A stretch of DNA of 64,000 nucleotides from Rhodococcus sp. ARC_M5 (GCF_022810405.1 NZ_JALGQE010000007.1:1-64000); one strand, 5' to 3'; positions 9,129-18,292 are shown, counted from the first letter of the stretch. The notes: a model not told the origin generated them from the sequence alone. A program made the numbers and translations.

Positions 9129-9926
9129 GTGCACGGTAAACGATTCCGGCGCATCACCGCATCGAATCGCGGCGCGGATCATCCGATCGTGGCGCTCGTC
9201 GCCGTCCATCCCGAGCGAGGCGAGCACGGCCTCGTGCCCCACACTGCCGTCTACGTGGATCGCCTACTGGCGGCTGGTGATGTCGTCCGTCCTGAACGCG
9301 GCCGTTACGCCGCTGCATGTTCGAGCGAACCAGCAATCCCGGCAGTGCCCGGAGGTGTCTCGCCACGCACCGTGTGCACGATGCTGACGGTACTGTCGTC
9401 GGCGTTGACGACCGCCGTCAAACGCGGTCTGATCGCTCGCAATGTCGCCCAGCTGATCGACCGCCCCTCGGTCGCTCACACGGAAATGAAGTTCTGGCAG
9501 CCCGCCGAGTCCGAGCAGTTCCGGCGACAAGTGTCAGGTGACCGGCTCTATGCGTGCTGGCTGCTGACCCTCGCCGGATGGCGGCGATCTGAGGTGCTGG
9601 GGCTGACATGGGATCGGGTTAACTTCGACGATGGGACGGTAACGGTAGCGGCCGGTCGCGTCGTCGTGAGAGGACGAGCCACCGTCATAGGCGATCCCAA
9701 GTCTGCTCGCTCGCGTCGTACCCTTCCGCTACCGGCCGACATTATGACCGCACTCCGCACTGCACGAACGAATCAGGCGCGGGAGCGACTGGCTCTCGGG
9801 TCGGGCTACGTCGATTCAGGATTCGTAGCGGTGTCAGAGGACGGCACGCCCATCCGACCCGAGACCTACTCGAAGATGTTTCGTAGGCACTGCGATGCTG
9901 CCGCGGTTTCGGTAATCCGGTTTCAC
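9129..9926 (+). pseudogene. int: Truncated tyrosine recombinase (integrase)
   Basis: The frame encodes the middle of a site-specific tyrosine recombinase: a SAM-like core-binding helix bundle (LTVLSSALTTAVKRGLIARNV), then the catalytic domain with Arg I in GWRRSEVLGLTW and the conserved Lys in GDPKSARSRRTLPLP. Similarity stops at VIRFH, the first histidine of the HxLRH box, so Arg II, the following histidine and the nucleophilic tyrosine are missing. The frame stays open to 10070 with unrelated sequence that overlaps the next gene. The N-terminus also looks incomplete. It is surely the remnant of the enzyme that inserted the island into tRNA-Val. Confidence 0.85.
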
Positions 9927-9962
9927 CTCGACGTGATGGTTGGCGTCTTGGGTTGCGCTGTT

Positions 9963-11072
9963 CTAGTTTTCGCCATCAAGATCGGCGCGAGACCTACGAG
10001 GTCGCGAAGGGGGATCGTACGTCTCGTAAGAGAGCCCCTGCTCCAAAGCACCCTTACTGAGGTGCTCTAGAAGGCGCTCCTCCTGTTCTGCTGTGAGACG
10101 TTCTGCGATTTGTACTGCCTCATCGTGAATATCTGGCACTTCCAGGAACTCAAGGATTTCGAACTTGTCGTCCTCAGTAAGCGCCACAGCAGCACTGCCG
10201 AACTGGACGTGCGGGCCTCCGCGCTCGTTAACGATCTTGCCGATCTTGAGACGACGAGTCACGAACTCACAAGCCAAGCGGTTCAAGTACACCGCGTCGT
10301 CGTCACGGTCAGTGCCATCAAGGATCTCGTTGATTCCGTGGCACGCGCTGTAGAAGCGATCTAGGAGCATCAACTCTTTTAGCGGCACTCGTCGAAGAGT
10401 TCGCACGAATCGATCGTCGTTCGTGGTTGGGGCCTTACTCGAAATGTCCGCGCCGGTGTCGTAGGTGAGCAGGTGAACCTCACGGAACGGTGTGGCGCGA
10501 AGTGCATCGCGCACGCGCTCGTTCAACAGCAAAGATGCCGAATATCTTTGCGCATTGAAATCGAGTCGGAACCAGTCGAGGACGATGAGGTTGATGTGCT
10601 GAAACTCTGTGTAGTCGTAGTTCAGTCCCGATTTTCCCTCGATGGTTTCAGCCAGGACAGCGTGGAAATCAGACCGCGTAGGGGGATGCTCGACAAGCAC
10701 GACCGGCAGGTTCTCGTGCTTGACGTTTCCGTCCTTGTCGGTCACCTTCGCGGTGGTGGCCTGCAGGCGGTCAACATCATCTCGGTGACGGTGGCGCGCA
10801 CCCTCCCACAGCGACTCCAAGTAACCGGGCATCATGTGCACCCGAGCGTGGGATCCGTCCGGGAACATCTGCGTGATCTCGACACCGAACGGTTCCGTGT
10901 CCGCGTTGGACCGCAGCGCAAAGTCGGGACGCTCCTGCTCATCGATTTCGTCGAAGTCGTCGGGCCGATATACGAACTCCAAGATGATGCGCTCATGCGC
11001 ACGTTTCCGTTCAGCGCTCGTCATACCCGCGAAGAGTTCATCTTCAGTTCCCACGCGTGGACCGTAGCGCAC
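9963..11072 (-). CDS. Hypothetical protein, possible PD-(D/E)XK-like fold
   Basis: A 369-residue acidic protein that I cannot place in a named family. Near the N-terminus E32 (IILEF), then RPDFAL (D50) and, after a short gap, FGVEIT (E65, T67) follow the spacing of a PD-(D/E)XK restriction-like nuclease core, though the usual lysine is replaced by threonine, so activity is doubtful. The remainder is mixed alpha/beta with an acidic helical C-terminus. It begins with ATG 119 bases from the tRNA-Val end of the island and runs into the broken integrase. Island position suggests a defence or accessory role. Confidence 0.6.
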   Translation of the reverse strand: MRYGPRVGTEDELFAGMTSAERKRAHERIILEFVYRPDDFDEIDEQERPDFALRSNADTEPFGVEITQMFPDGSHARVHMMPGYLESLWEGARHRHRDDVDRLQATTAKVTDKDGNVKHENLPVVLVEHPPTRSDFHAVLAETIEGKSGLNYDYTEFQHINLIVLDWFRLDFNAQRYSASLLLNERVRDALRATPFREVHLLTYDTGADISSKAPTTNDDRFVRTLRRVPLKELMLLDRFYSACHGINEILDGTDRDDDAVYLNRLACEFVTRRLKIGKIVNERGGPHVQFGSAAVALTEDDKFEILEFLEVPDIHDEAVQIAERLTAEQEERLLEHLSKGALEQGLSYETYDPPSRPRRSRADLDGEN

Positions 11073-11114
11073 GTGGCTTCTCTAACTGCGATGAAAGTGG
11101 GAGAGTCCGCATTC

Positions 11115-11141
11115 GGCACAGTCGCGGCACATAGCGGGGGT
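11115..11141 (+). repeat. Right-end GGCACA repeat (putative arm site)
   Basis: GGCACAGTCGC followed directly by GGCACATAGC and GGGGGT. It matches the tandem repeat at 5344-5371 at most positions and in the same orientation, and lies about 50 bp inside the intact tRNA end of the island. It is interpreted as the partner arm-type site of the lost integrase. Confidence 0.5.
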
Positions 11142-11191
11142 CAATCGAACCAAAGCAAGTAGGTCGCCAAGCTGCTGAGCTGCGAAAATCA

Positions 11192-11266
11192 TGGTGGGCG
11201 CAGAGGGGTTCGAACCCCCGACCGCTGGTGTGTAAAACCAGAGCTCTACCGCTGAGCTATACGCCC
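11192..11266 (-). tRNA. tRNA-Val (anticodon TAC)
   Basis: A complete cloverleaf can be folded from the reverse strand: acceptor GGGCGTA paired with TGCGCCC, D-arm AGCTCAGCGGTAGAGCT, anticodon stem CTGGT/ACCAG with loop TTTACAC (anticodon TAC), T-arm around GGTTCGAACCCC, discriminator A and an encoded CCA (75 nt with CCA). It decodes GUA valine codons. Its 3' half, from the anticodon loop to CCA, is the attachment site of the island on its downstream side; the insertion regenerated the gene, so it remains intact. Confidence 0.96.
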
Positions 11267-11271
11267 GAGTA

Positions 11272-11303
11272 CCGGTGGCCTGGGGACAACCCCGGGCCAC
11301 CGG
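11272..11303 (-). terminator. Hairpin downstream of ahpE
   Basis: The arms CCGGTGGCC and GGCCACCGG (9 bp) are extended inwards by GGGG/CCCC around a short loop. It lies between the end of ahpE and the tRNA-Val gene on the same strand. No T-run follows, so it is a terminator-like or processing hairpin rather than a canonical intrinsic terminator. Confidence 0.5.
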
Positions 11304-11353
11304 AACGCTTGGAGAAATTTATCGTGTCTGATCTCTAACTACAATTCCGCAGG

Positions 11354-11815
11354 TCAACTCACCTGAGCGAGTGCCTCCGCCCACGAAGAACTGTCGCGAG
11401 CCTCGCCGGGTCCGTTCATTTCGGCGAACCTGATGATTCCGGATTTGTCGACCACGAAGGTTCCACGATTGGCGAATCCTGCTGCGTCGTTGAAGACTCC
11501 GTAGGCCTGAGCAACCTCACCGTGTGGCCAGAAGTCCGACAGCAGCGGAAAGGTGTAACCCTGTTCTGCAGCCCAGATCTTGTGGGTAGGAGGCGGTCCC
11601 ACCGAGATTGCCAACACCGCAGTGTCGTCGTTCTCGAAGGTCGGTAGCTCGTCGCGTACTTTGCACAGCTCGCCCTGGCACGTGCCTGTGAAGGCCAGTG
11701 GATAGAACACGAGCAGAACGTTTTTCACGTCCCTGTACGACGACAACGTGACCAGTTGGTTGTTCTGGTCTTTGAGGGTGAAGTCGGGCGCAACCGCGCC
11801 AACCTCGATCGGCAT
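11354..11815 (-). CDS. ahpE: AhpE-type peroxiredoxin
   Basis: A 153-residue thioredoxin-fold peroxidase very similar to M. tuberculosis AhpE, which reduces peroxides and peroxynitrite. The peroxidatic cysteine is C46 in FTGTCQGEL. The stretches AISVGPPPTHKIWA and NRGTFVVDKSGIIRFAE are hallmarks of the AhpE group. Unusually, a second cysteine, C51, lies five residues after C46, where, as I recall, the mycobacterial enzyme has no cysteine. This C-x4-C spacing is that of a resolving cysteine in some BCP/PrxQ enzymes. It lies next to the DUF3052 gene, as in mycobacteria, and transcription runs towards tRNA-Val. Confidence 0.93.
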   Translation of the reverse strand: MPIEVGAVAPDFTLKDQNNQLVTLSSYRDVKNVLLVFYPLAFTGTCQGELCKVRDELPTFENDDTAVLAISVGPPPTHKIWAAEQGYTFPLLSDFWPHGEVAQAYGVFNDAAGFANRGTFVVDKSGIIRFAEMNGPGEARDSSSWAEALAQVS

Positions 11816-11846
11816 CTAGAACCGTCTTCCTGTGTCGAGCATCGGC

Positions 11847-12269
11847 CTACCGCTTGGTGGCAGGGGTCTTGGGCTGAACCAATCGACTTCCGATCCAGTC
11901 ACCGAGGTTTGCCGCAGAGGTCTGCGTCAATCCTGCGGTCGGGGCGGACTCGGCAATCTCACTGGGTTCGACATGACCGGACATGCCGGTCTTGGGACTG
12001 AGGACCCACACGATGCCATCGTCCGAGAGCGGACCGATCGCATCCATGAGTGCGTCGACCAGGTCACCGTCTCCGTCGCGCCACCACAGCAGTACAACGT
12101 CGATCACCTCGTCGGAATCCTCGTCGAGGGTCTCGCCACCGATCGCATCTTCTACGTCGGCGCGTAGATCATCGTCGGTGTCCTCGTCCCAGCCCAGCTC
12201 CTGTACGACCATGTCGCGAGTGATGCCAAGTTTCTGAGCGTAGTTCTGAGCGTCCGCCGCGGCGACCAC
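11847..12269 (-). CDS. DUF3052 family protein
   Basis: A 140-residue acidic protein matching the actinobacterial DUF3052 family (Rv2239c-like), with the N-terminal helix YAQKLGITRDMVVQELGWDEDTDDDL and a central DIVLLWW-like segment (VIDVVLLWWRDGDGDL). The role is unknown. The GTG start is preceded by AAGGAGG at eight bases. It sits between ahpE and the divergent aceE, as in M. tuberculosis; the 31-base gap to ahpE suggests a two-gene operon. Confidence 0.85.
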   Translation of the reverse strand: MVAAADAQNYAQKLGITRDMVVQELGWDEDTDDDLRADVEDAIGGETLDEDSDEVIDVVLLWWRDGDGDLVDALMDAIGPLSDDGIVWVLSPKTGMSGHVEPSEIAESAPTAGLTQTSAANLGDWIGSRLVQPKTPATKR

Positions 12270-12527
12270 GGTGGTGACCTCCTTGAATTGTGGGTGCAGT
12301 AGTCAAAGCGAACAGTGTTGAAGCCGTTCGCGCAAGCTGACCGCGCCGAAATTGCGTACATAAATTTCTACTGGTGGGTATCGGACCTCTGTACTACCAG
12401 AACCGGCAAGATGCGGCAGGATTGGGGAGGAATCACGAGAACGAGGAAAGTAGACCGCCGTCACAGGGGCGGGTCTACCGGGACCGGGCGCCACACCGAG
12501 CGTCCGCCACATTGAGGAGTGCACACG

Positions 12528-15347
12528 TTGTCCGAAGTGAACAGCGGCGAACGGCAGAACACATCGTCTGCAGGAAAAAAGGGCTCGGACGGCCGGGTCC
12601 GCGTCATCCGCGAGGGTGTCGCGTCGTACCTGCCCGATATCGACAACGACGAGACGAACGAATGGATCGAATCGTTCGACGGCTTGTTGGAGAGGTCCGG
12701 CCCCAACCGCGCTCGCTACCTGATGCTCAGGTTGCTCGAGCGCGCCGGTGAGCGCCGCGTAGCGCTGCCGTCGCTGACGTCGACGGATTACGTCAACACC
12801 ATTCCCACCGAGAACGAGCCGTGGTTCCCAGGCGACGAGTCGATGGAACGCCGCTACCGCGCCTGGATCCGCTGGAATGCCGCGATCATGGTGCACCGCG
12901 CGCAGCGTCCCGGCGTCGGCGTCGGCGGCCACATCTCGACCTACGCGTCCTCCGCAGCGCTCTACGAGGTGGGCTTCAACCACTTCTTCCGCGGCAAGGA
13001 CCACCCGGGCGGCGGCGACCACATCTTCATCCAGGGTCACGCCTCCCCCGGCATCTACGCCCGCGCCTTCCTCGAAGGCCGCATTCCGGCCGAGCGCATG
13101 GACGGCTTCCGTCAGGAGGCCAGCCACGTGAACGAGGGCGGCGGACTGCCGTCGTACCCGCACCCCCGCCTCATGCAGGATTTCTGGGAGTTCCCGACGG
13201 TGTCGATGGGTCTCGGCCCGATGAACGCCATCTACCAGGCCCGCTTCAACCACTACCTCAACGACCGCGGCATCAAGGACACCACCGATCAGCACGTGTG
13301 GGCCTACCTCGGCGACGGCGAGATGGACGAGCCGGAATCGCGTGGACTCGCCCACGTGGCCGCCACCGAGGGCCTCGACAACCTCACGTTCGTCGTGAAC
13401 TGCAACCTGCAGCGCCTCGACGGCCCGGTCCGCGGCAACGGCAAGATCATCCAGGAACTGGAGTCGTTCTTCCGCGGTGCCGGCTGGAACGTCATCAAGG
13501 TCGTCTGGGGCCGCGAGTGGGACTCGCTGCTGCACAAGGACCGCGACGGCGCACTGGTGAACCTCATGAACACCACGCCCGACGGCGACTTCCAGACCTA
13601 CAAGGCCAACGACGGCAGCTACGTCCGCGATCACTTCTTCGGCCGCGATCCGCGCACCAAGGAGCTCGTGAAGGATCTGTCCGACGACGAGATCTGGAAC
13701 CTCAAGCGCGGCGGCCACGACTACCGCAAGGTGCACGCTGCCTACGCCGCCGCGATGTCGCACAAGGGCCAGCCGACGGTCATCCTGGCGCACACCATCA
13801 AGGGCTACACCCTCGGCAAGCACTTCGAGGGCCGTAACGCCACGCACCAGATGAAGAAGCTGACGCTCGACGATCTCAAGACGTTCCGCGATCTCCAGCA
13901 CATCCCGATCTCGGACGAGGAACTCGAGAAGGATCCGTACATGCCGCCGTACTACCACCCCGGCCCGGATGCTCCCGAGATCCAGTACATGCTCGATCGT
14001 CGCAGCAAGCTCGGCGGATTCGTTCCCGAGCGCCGCGTCGACGTCAAGCCACTGCCGCAGCCCGGCGACGACACGTACAAGACGCTGCGCAAGGGCTCCG
14101 GCAAGCAGGAAGTCGCCACCACGATGGCGCTCGTGCGCGTCATGAAGGAGCTGTTGCGAGACAAGGAGATCGGCCACCGAATCGTGCCGATCATTCCCGA
14201 CGAGGCCCGTACGTTCGGTATGGACTCGTGGTTCCCGTCGCTGAAGATCTACAACCGCAACGGCCAGCTGTACACCTCGGTGGACTCGGAGCTGATGCTC
14301 GCCTACAAGGAGAGCTCGGTCGGCCAGATCCTGCACGAGGGCATCAACGAGGCCGGTTCGACGTCGTCGTTCACCGCAGTCGGCACCTCGTACGCCACAC
14401 ACGGCGAGGTCATGATTCCGCTGTACATCTTCTACTCGATGTTCGGATTCCAGCGCACCGGCGACGGTCTCTGGGCAGCGGCCGATCAGATGGCTCGCGG
14501 ATTCGTCCTCGGAGCGACCGCAGGTCGTACCACCCTCACCGGTGAGGGTCTGCAGCACGCAGACGGTCATTCGCTGCTCTTGGCGTCCACCAACCCGGCG
14601 GCCGTGGCCTACGACCCGGCGTTCTCGTACGAGATCGCGCACATCGTCAAGGACGGTCTGCGACGGATGTACGGCGGCACCGAAGGTGTCGAGGGCTTCG
14701 GCGGCGAGAACATCTTCTACTACATCACCCTCTACAACGAGCCGTACGTGCAGCCGGCCGAGCCGGAAAACCTCGACGTCGAGGGTCTGCTCAAGGGCAT
14801 CTACCGGTTCGCAGAGCCGCAGGAGGGCGACGGACCCGAGGCGCAGCTGTTGGCGTCGGGCGTCGGCATGGTCTCGGCCCGCAAGGCTCGTGAGCTGCTG
14901 TTCGAGGAGTGGGGCGTGCGTTCGGCCGTGTGGTCCGTCACCTCGTGGGGCGAACTGCGCCGTGACGGCGTCGACGCCGAGAAGGAGTCGCTGCGCAATC
15001 CCGGTGCGGACAAGCGCGTTCCGTTCGTCACCTCGGCCCTGGCCGACGCCAACGGTCCCGTCATCGCATCCTCGGATTGGATGCGTGCAGTTCCGGACCA
15101 GATCCGTCAGTGGGTTCCGGGTGATTACGTCACCCTCGGCACCGACGGCTTCGGGTTCTCCGATACCCGTCCGGCCGCGCGTCGGGTGTTCAACGTCGAC
15201 GCCGAGTCGATCGTCGTCGCCACGTTGTCCGCCCTCGCCGCATCCGGTGAGATCGACAAGTCCAAGGCCGTCGAGGCCGCGGAGAAGTACAAGATCGACG
15301 ACGTCACCGCGGCTCCGACCTCGTTCGCCGATACCGGTTCCGCGTAG
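12528..15347 (+). CDS. aceE: Pyruvate dehydrogenase E1 component, homodimeric type
   Basis: A 939-residue thiamine-diphosphate enzyme that decarboxylates pyruvate and passes the acetyl group to the E2 lipoyl domain. The single-chain (alpha2) type is clear from length and from segments such as [12 protein letters not shown] (Mg/ThDP-binding GDGxxxE), [20 protein letters not shown] cut short here as [12 protein letters not shown], and the transketolase-like C-terminal half. The start chosen is the TTG with GAGGAG eight bases upstream; a GTG nine bases earlier would overlap that site. It is followed by a strong hairpin and a PucR-type regulator, the same order as Rv2241-Rv2242. Confidence 0.95.
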   Translation: MSEVNSGERQNTSSAGKKGSDGRVRVIREGVASYLPDIDNDETNEWIESFDGLLERSGPNRARYLMLRLLERAGERRVALPSLTSTDYVNTIPTENEPWFPGDESMERRYRAWIRWNAAIMVHRAQRPGVGVGGHISTYASSAALYEVGFNHFFRGKDHPGGGDHIFIQGHASPGIYARAFLEGRIPAERMDGFRQEASHVNEGGGLPSYPHPRLMQDFWEFPTVSMGLGPMNAIYQARFNHYLNDRGIKDTTDQHVWAYLGDGEMDEPESRGLAHVAATEGLDNLTFVVNCNLQRLDGPVRGNGKIIQELESFFRGAGWNVIKVVWGREWDSLLHKDRDGALVNLMNTTPDGDFQTYKANDGSYVRDHFFGRDPRTKELVKDLSDDEIWNLKRGGHDYRKVHAAYAAAMSHKGQPTVILAHTIKGYTLGKHFEGRNATHQMKKLTLDDLKTFRDLQHIPISDEELEKDPYMPPYYHPGPDAPEIQYMLDRRSKLGGFVPERRVDVKPLPQPGDDTYKTLRKGSGKQEVATTMALVRVMKELLRDKEIGHRIVPIIPDEARTFGMDSWFPSLKIYNRNGQLYTSVDSELMLAYKESSVGQILHEGINEAGSTSSFTAVGTSYATHGEVMIPLYIFYSMFGFQRTGDGLWAAADQMARGFVLGATAGRTTLTGEGLQHADGHSLLLASTNPAAVAYDPAFSYEIAHIVKDGLRRMYGGTEGVEGFGGENIFYYITLYNEPYVQPAEPENLDVEGLLKGIYRFAEPQEGDGPEAQLLASGVGMVSARKARELLFEEWGVRSAVWSVTSWGELRRDGVDAEKESLRNPGADKRVPFVTSALADANGPVIASSDWMRAVPDQIRQWVPGDYVTLGTDGFGFSDTRPAARRVFNVDAESIVVATLSALAASGEIDKSKAVEAAEKYKIDDVTAAPTSFADTGSA

Positions 15348-15361
15348 GTTCCAGCCTTGAT

Positions 15362-15422
15362 CGCCCGACCCCCGTCCCACGTCGCGAAGTACGTCCATCG
15401 CGATAGGGGCGGGGGTCGGGCG
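15362..15422 (+). terminator. Large inverted repeat after aceE
   Basis: A 13-bp perfect pair, CGCCCGACCCCCG and CGGGGGTCGGGCG, separated by 35 bases, starts 15 bases after the aceE stop and ends 12 bases before the next start codon. It should terminate or attenuate aceE transcription. The right arm lies close to the ribosome-binding region of the downstream regulator, so folding could also limit its translation. Confidence 0.55.
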
Positions 15423-15434
15423 TAGGTTCTCCTT

Positions 15435-16814
15435 ATGTCCGATGCGAAGCCCGGTTCACCGGACGGTGCGTCCGCACGCGATGTATCCCGACGCGACGCC
15501 TACCGTGAGGCGTTGCGTGAATCGTTGACCTCGGACAACGAAGTGCACCTTCCGGTCGCCTCATTGGCACCCTCGCGCCAGAAGCGCGATCCCCTGCCCG
15601 ATGCCCTGCTGCGTCGCGTCAAGCAGTTCTCCGGCCGACTCTCGACCGAGGCCGTGACGACGATGCAGGGCCAACTGCCGTTCTTCGGTGATCTCGACGC
15701 AGCCCAACGAGCGAGCGTGCAGTTGTTGATTCAGACAGCTGTCGACAACTTCCTCGAGTGGCTGAAGAACCCCAACAGCGATATTCGCTTCTCGCTCGAT
15801 GCCTTCCAGGTCATTCCGCAGGACCTTGCCCGACGCCTCACGCTGCGCCAGACCGTCGACATGGTGCGGGTGGCGATGGAGTTCTTCGAGCAGTGGCTCC
15901 CGGCGCTGGCCCGCAACGATCAGCAGTTGGTGGCCCTGACCGAGGCCGTGCTGCGATACGGGCGCGAGCTCGGTTTCGCAGCGGCGTCGGTCTACGCCAG
16001 CGCCGCCGAATCACGCGGAGCGTGGGACACCCGCCTCGAAGCCCTCGTGGTCGACGCCGTGGTTCGCGGAGACACCGGCTCGGACATGCTCTCGCGTGCC
16101 GCCACGTTGAACTGGGACGCCACCGCGCCCGCGACGGTGTTGGTCGGCACTCCCCCGGACGATCGGGGCGTCTCGGTGGTCGGAACCGTGCATGCCGTGG
16201 CGCAGAAACACGGCCGCGCCGCACTGGCCGTCGTGCAGGGGACCCGGCTGGTGATGGTGGTCAGCGGTCAACTCGACGACACTGCCACGCACCGCACGTT
16301 CATCGACGACATGCTGCAGAACTTCTCGGACGGACCGGTCGTCATCGGCCCGACCACTCGCACCCTCGGCGCGGCGCACTCGAGCGCGGTGGAGGCATTC
16401 GCCGGGATGCAGGCCGTGGCGGGCTGGCGGGGCGCGCCGCGTCCGGTGCACGCCGGCGAGTTGTTGCCCGAACGCGCACTGCTCAACGACGGCGCAGCGA
16501 TATCGGCGCTGAACGATCACGTGGTCGTCCCGTTGGCGGCGGCAGGTTCGGGATTGGCCGACACCCTCGATGCGTATCTCGACTGTGGTGGAGCCGTCGA
16601 AACCTGCGCACGGCAGCTGTTTGTTCATCCAAATACCGTCCGGTATCGGCTCAAGCGCATCGCCGAGGTCACCGGTCGCGACCCCACCCACCCGCGGGAT
16701 GCGTACGTCCTCAGGGTTGCGGCAACGGTAGGTAGGTTGGCTCGAACGCATCACGAACCGGCACATCCTGCCCCATATGTCACACAGGTCACATTCGGTG
16801 AAGTAGTCACGTAA
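15435..16814 (+). CDS. PucR/CdaR-type transcriptional regulator
   Basis: A 459-residue regulator homologous to Rv2242. The N-terminal two thirds have a helical region and a GGDEF-like fold typical of CdaR; the C-terminal PucR helix-turn-helix is seen in CARQLFVHPNTVRYRLKRIAEV (written in parts: CARQLFVHPNTV and RYRLKRIAEVTG), near residues 395-430. Its place between aceE and fabD suggests that it links pyruvate dehydrogenase and fatty-acid synthesis, as proposed for its mycobacterial counterpart (FasR has a different family, so they should not be confused). The start is ATG. The 128-bp gap to fabD leaves room for a FAS-II operon promoter. Confidence 0.88.
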   Translation: MSDAKPGSPDGASARDVSRRDAYREALRESLTSDNEVHLPVASLAPSRQKRDPLPDALLRRVKQFSGRLSTEAVTTMQGQLPFFGDLDAAQRASVQLLIQTAVDNFLEWLKNPNSDIRFSLDAFQVIPQDLARRLTLRQTVDMVRVAMEFFEQWLPALARNDQQLVALTEAVLRYGRELGFAAASVYASAAESRGAWDTRLEALVVDAVVRGDTGSDMLSRAATLNWDATAPATVLVGTPPDDRGVSVVGTVHAVAQKHGRAALAVVQGTRLVMVVSGQLDDTATHRTFIDDMLQNFSDGPVVIGPTTRTLGAAHSSAVEAFAGMQAVAGWRGAPRPVHAGELLPERALLNDGAAISALNDHVVVPLAAAGSGLADTLDAYLDCGGAVETCARQLFVHPNTVRYRLKRIAEVTGRDPTHPRDAYVLRVAATVGRLARTHHEPAHPAPYVTQVTFGEVVT

Positions 16815-16942
16815 CGCCGAACCACCCTCCGGCGATAGCGGTTCCCCACGAGGCAATTTGTAGGGTTCCCACAAATTGCTTGTCGAGAGTTCATCGAGCG
16901 CGACATCACCCATTCGGCACCCGACGGTGTTCTCTTAACCCT

Positions 16943-17851
16943 GTGATTGCGTTGCTTGCGCCCGGTCAGGGCTCCCAGACTCCCGGCATGCTGTTGCCTT
17001 GGCTCGAATTGCCGGGTGCAGCAGACCGACTCGCGTTGTGGTCGAAGGCCTCCGGTCTCGATCTCGTCCGTCTCGGTACCACTGCCACCGCCGAGGAGAT
17101 CACCGATACCGCGGTGACTCAGCCCCTGGTCGTGGCGTCCGCCTTGCTCGCATTCGAAGAGATCGCATCGCGCGGCCTGTTCCCCGAAGACACCATCGTC
17201 GCCGGACACTCGGTGGGCGAACTCGCTGCGGCCGCCATTGCAGGCGTCATCTCCTCCGACGACGCAGTCTCGCTCGCCGCGGTCCGCGGCGCAGCAATGG
17301 CCAAGGCATGCGCACTCGAACCGACCGGCATGTTTGCCGTGCTCGGCGGCGACGAAGCTGCCGTACTGGCTCGCCTGGACGAGCTGGACCTCGCTCCGGC
17401 CAACGTCAATGCTGCAGGTCAGATCGTCGCAGCCGGACTGCTGACCAAGCTGGCCGAGTTGGCGGAGAGCGCGCCCGAGAAGGCTCGGGTTCGTGCACTG
17501 CCGGTCGCGGGCGCATTTCACACCAAGTACATGGCGTCCGCGGGCGACACCGTTGCCGCAGCCGCTGCCGCCATTACCCCGTCGGAGCCCACGCGGACGC
17601 TGCTGTCCAACTCCGACGGTCAGCCGGTTGCCTCGGGTGCCGACGCCCTGAACAAGCTCGCTGCCCAGGTCACTCGCCCCGTGCGATGGGATCTGTGCAA
17701 CGCCTACCTGCGTACCGCGCAGGTCACCGGACTTGTGGAACTGCCCCCGGCAGGCGCACTGGTCGGCATCGCCAAACGCGAACTGCGCGGCGTTGCCAAT
17801 CTCGGCCTGAAGACACCGGCGGACATTTCCGCAATGGCCGAGCTCGGTTAG
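16943..17851 (+). CDS. fabD: Malonyl-CoA:ACP transacylase
   Basis: A 302-residue enzyme that moves malonyl groups from CoA to the acyl carrier protein AcpM. The oxyanion motif APGQGSQ is at residues 6-12 and the nucleophile is S90 in AGHSVGE; the later GAFHTKYM carries the catalytic histidine. The GTG start gives VIALLAPGQG, which aligns with family N-termini; an upstream in-frame start at 16880 adds unrelated residues. It is the first gene of the FAS-II cluster fabD-acpM-kasA-accD6. Confidence 0.95.
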   Translation: MIALLAPGQGSQTPGMLLPWLELPGAADRLALWSKASGLDLVRLGTTATAEEITDTAVTQPLVVASALLAFEEIASRGLFPEDTIVAGHSVGELAAAAIAGVISSDDAVSLAAVRGAAMAKACALEPTGMFAVLGGDEAAVLARLDELDLAPANVNAAGQIVAAGLLTKLAELAESAPEKARVRALPVAGAFHTKYMASAGDTVAAAAAAITPSEPTRTLLSNSDGQPVASGADALNKLAAQVTRPVRWDLCNAYLRTAQVTGLVELPPAGALVGIAKRELRGVANLGLKTPADISAMAELG

Positions 17852-17981
17852 CTCGGCCCACACACTCCGCAGTCACGACACTGCGGATCGCACTTCCACT
17901 CCCCGAGTGGCAGAAATGCACAATCGCGTCTCGAAGCACATGACTTCGGCGTTCTACACAGAAGAGAAGGGAGCCACAACA

Positions 17982-18284
17982 GTGGCCAGCCAGGAAGACC
18001 TCATCGCCGGACTTGCAGAGATCATCGAGGAGGTCACGGGCATCGAACCGTCCGAGGTGACCATCGAGAAGTCCTTCGTGGACGACCTCGACATCGACTC
18101 GCTCTCCATGGTCGAGATCGCAGTGCAGACCGAGGACAAGTACGGCGTGAAGATCCCCGACGAGGACCTCGCAGGTCTGCGTACCGTCGGCGACGCCGTC
18201 AACTACATCCAGAAGCTCGAAGCGGAGAACCCCGAAGCCGCAGAAGCTATCAAGGCCAAGCTCGACGACTCCGCGAGCGAGTGA
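17982..18284 (+). CDS. acpM: Meromycolate-extension acyl carrier protein
   Basis: A 100-residue ACP. The phosphopantetheine attachment serine is S40 in DIDSLSMVE. The C-terminal extension past the usual ~80 residues, rich in Ala/Glu/Lys, is characteristic of the mycolic-acid AcpM type. The GTG start has AAGGGAG eight bases upstream; the open frame continues further upstream but has no family similarity. The stop overlaps a GTG of the kasA frame (GTGA), although kasA probably begins 12 bases later. It shuttles malonyl and acyl chains between FabD, KasA and the reductases. Confidence 0.94.
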   Translation: MASQEDLIAGLAEIIEEVTGIEPSEVTIEKSFVDDLDIDSLSMVEIAVQTEDKYGVKIPDEDLAGLRTVGDAVNYIQKLEAENPEAAEAIKAKLDDSASE

Positions 18285-18292
18285 CACGGCCC

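Larger units (their letters stand above)
5193..11236. mobile_element. Degenerate integrative element in tRNA-Val
   Basis: A 6-kb element delimited by a 45/46-bp direct repeat of the tRNA-Val(TAC) 3' end. Cargo in order: PIN-domain toxin candidate and HTH-ImmA protein on the minus strand; two HEPN-motif proteins and a broken integrase on the plus strand; a possible restriction-fold protein on the minus strand. There is no replication, relaxase or phage structural gene. The integrase lacks its C-terminal catalytic residues, so the element should not be able to excise on its own. Codons ending in A or T look more frequent than in flanking housekeeping genes, consistent with transfer, though I did not count them. 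Confidence 0.82.

Noticed and set aside
9927-10070. C-terminal continuation of the integrase frame
   Set aside because: The residues do not resemble a recombinase and most of the stretch overlaps the 3' end of the opposing gene, so the frame is open by chance.
12303-15398. A 1031-codon open frame on the strand opposite aceE
   Set aside because: It is antisense to a clearly conserved gene, has the Val/Gly/Arg-rich composition of codon-bias shadows in high-GC DNA, and shows no domain.
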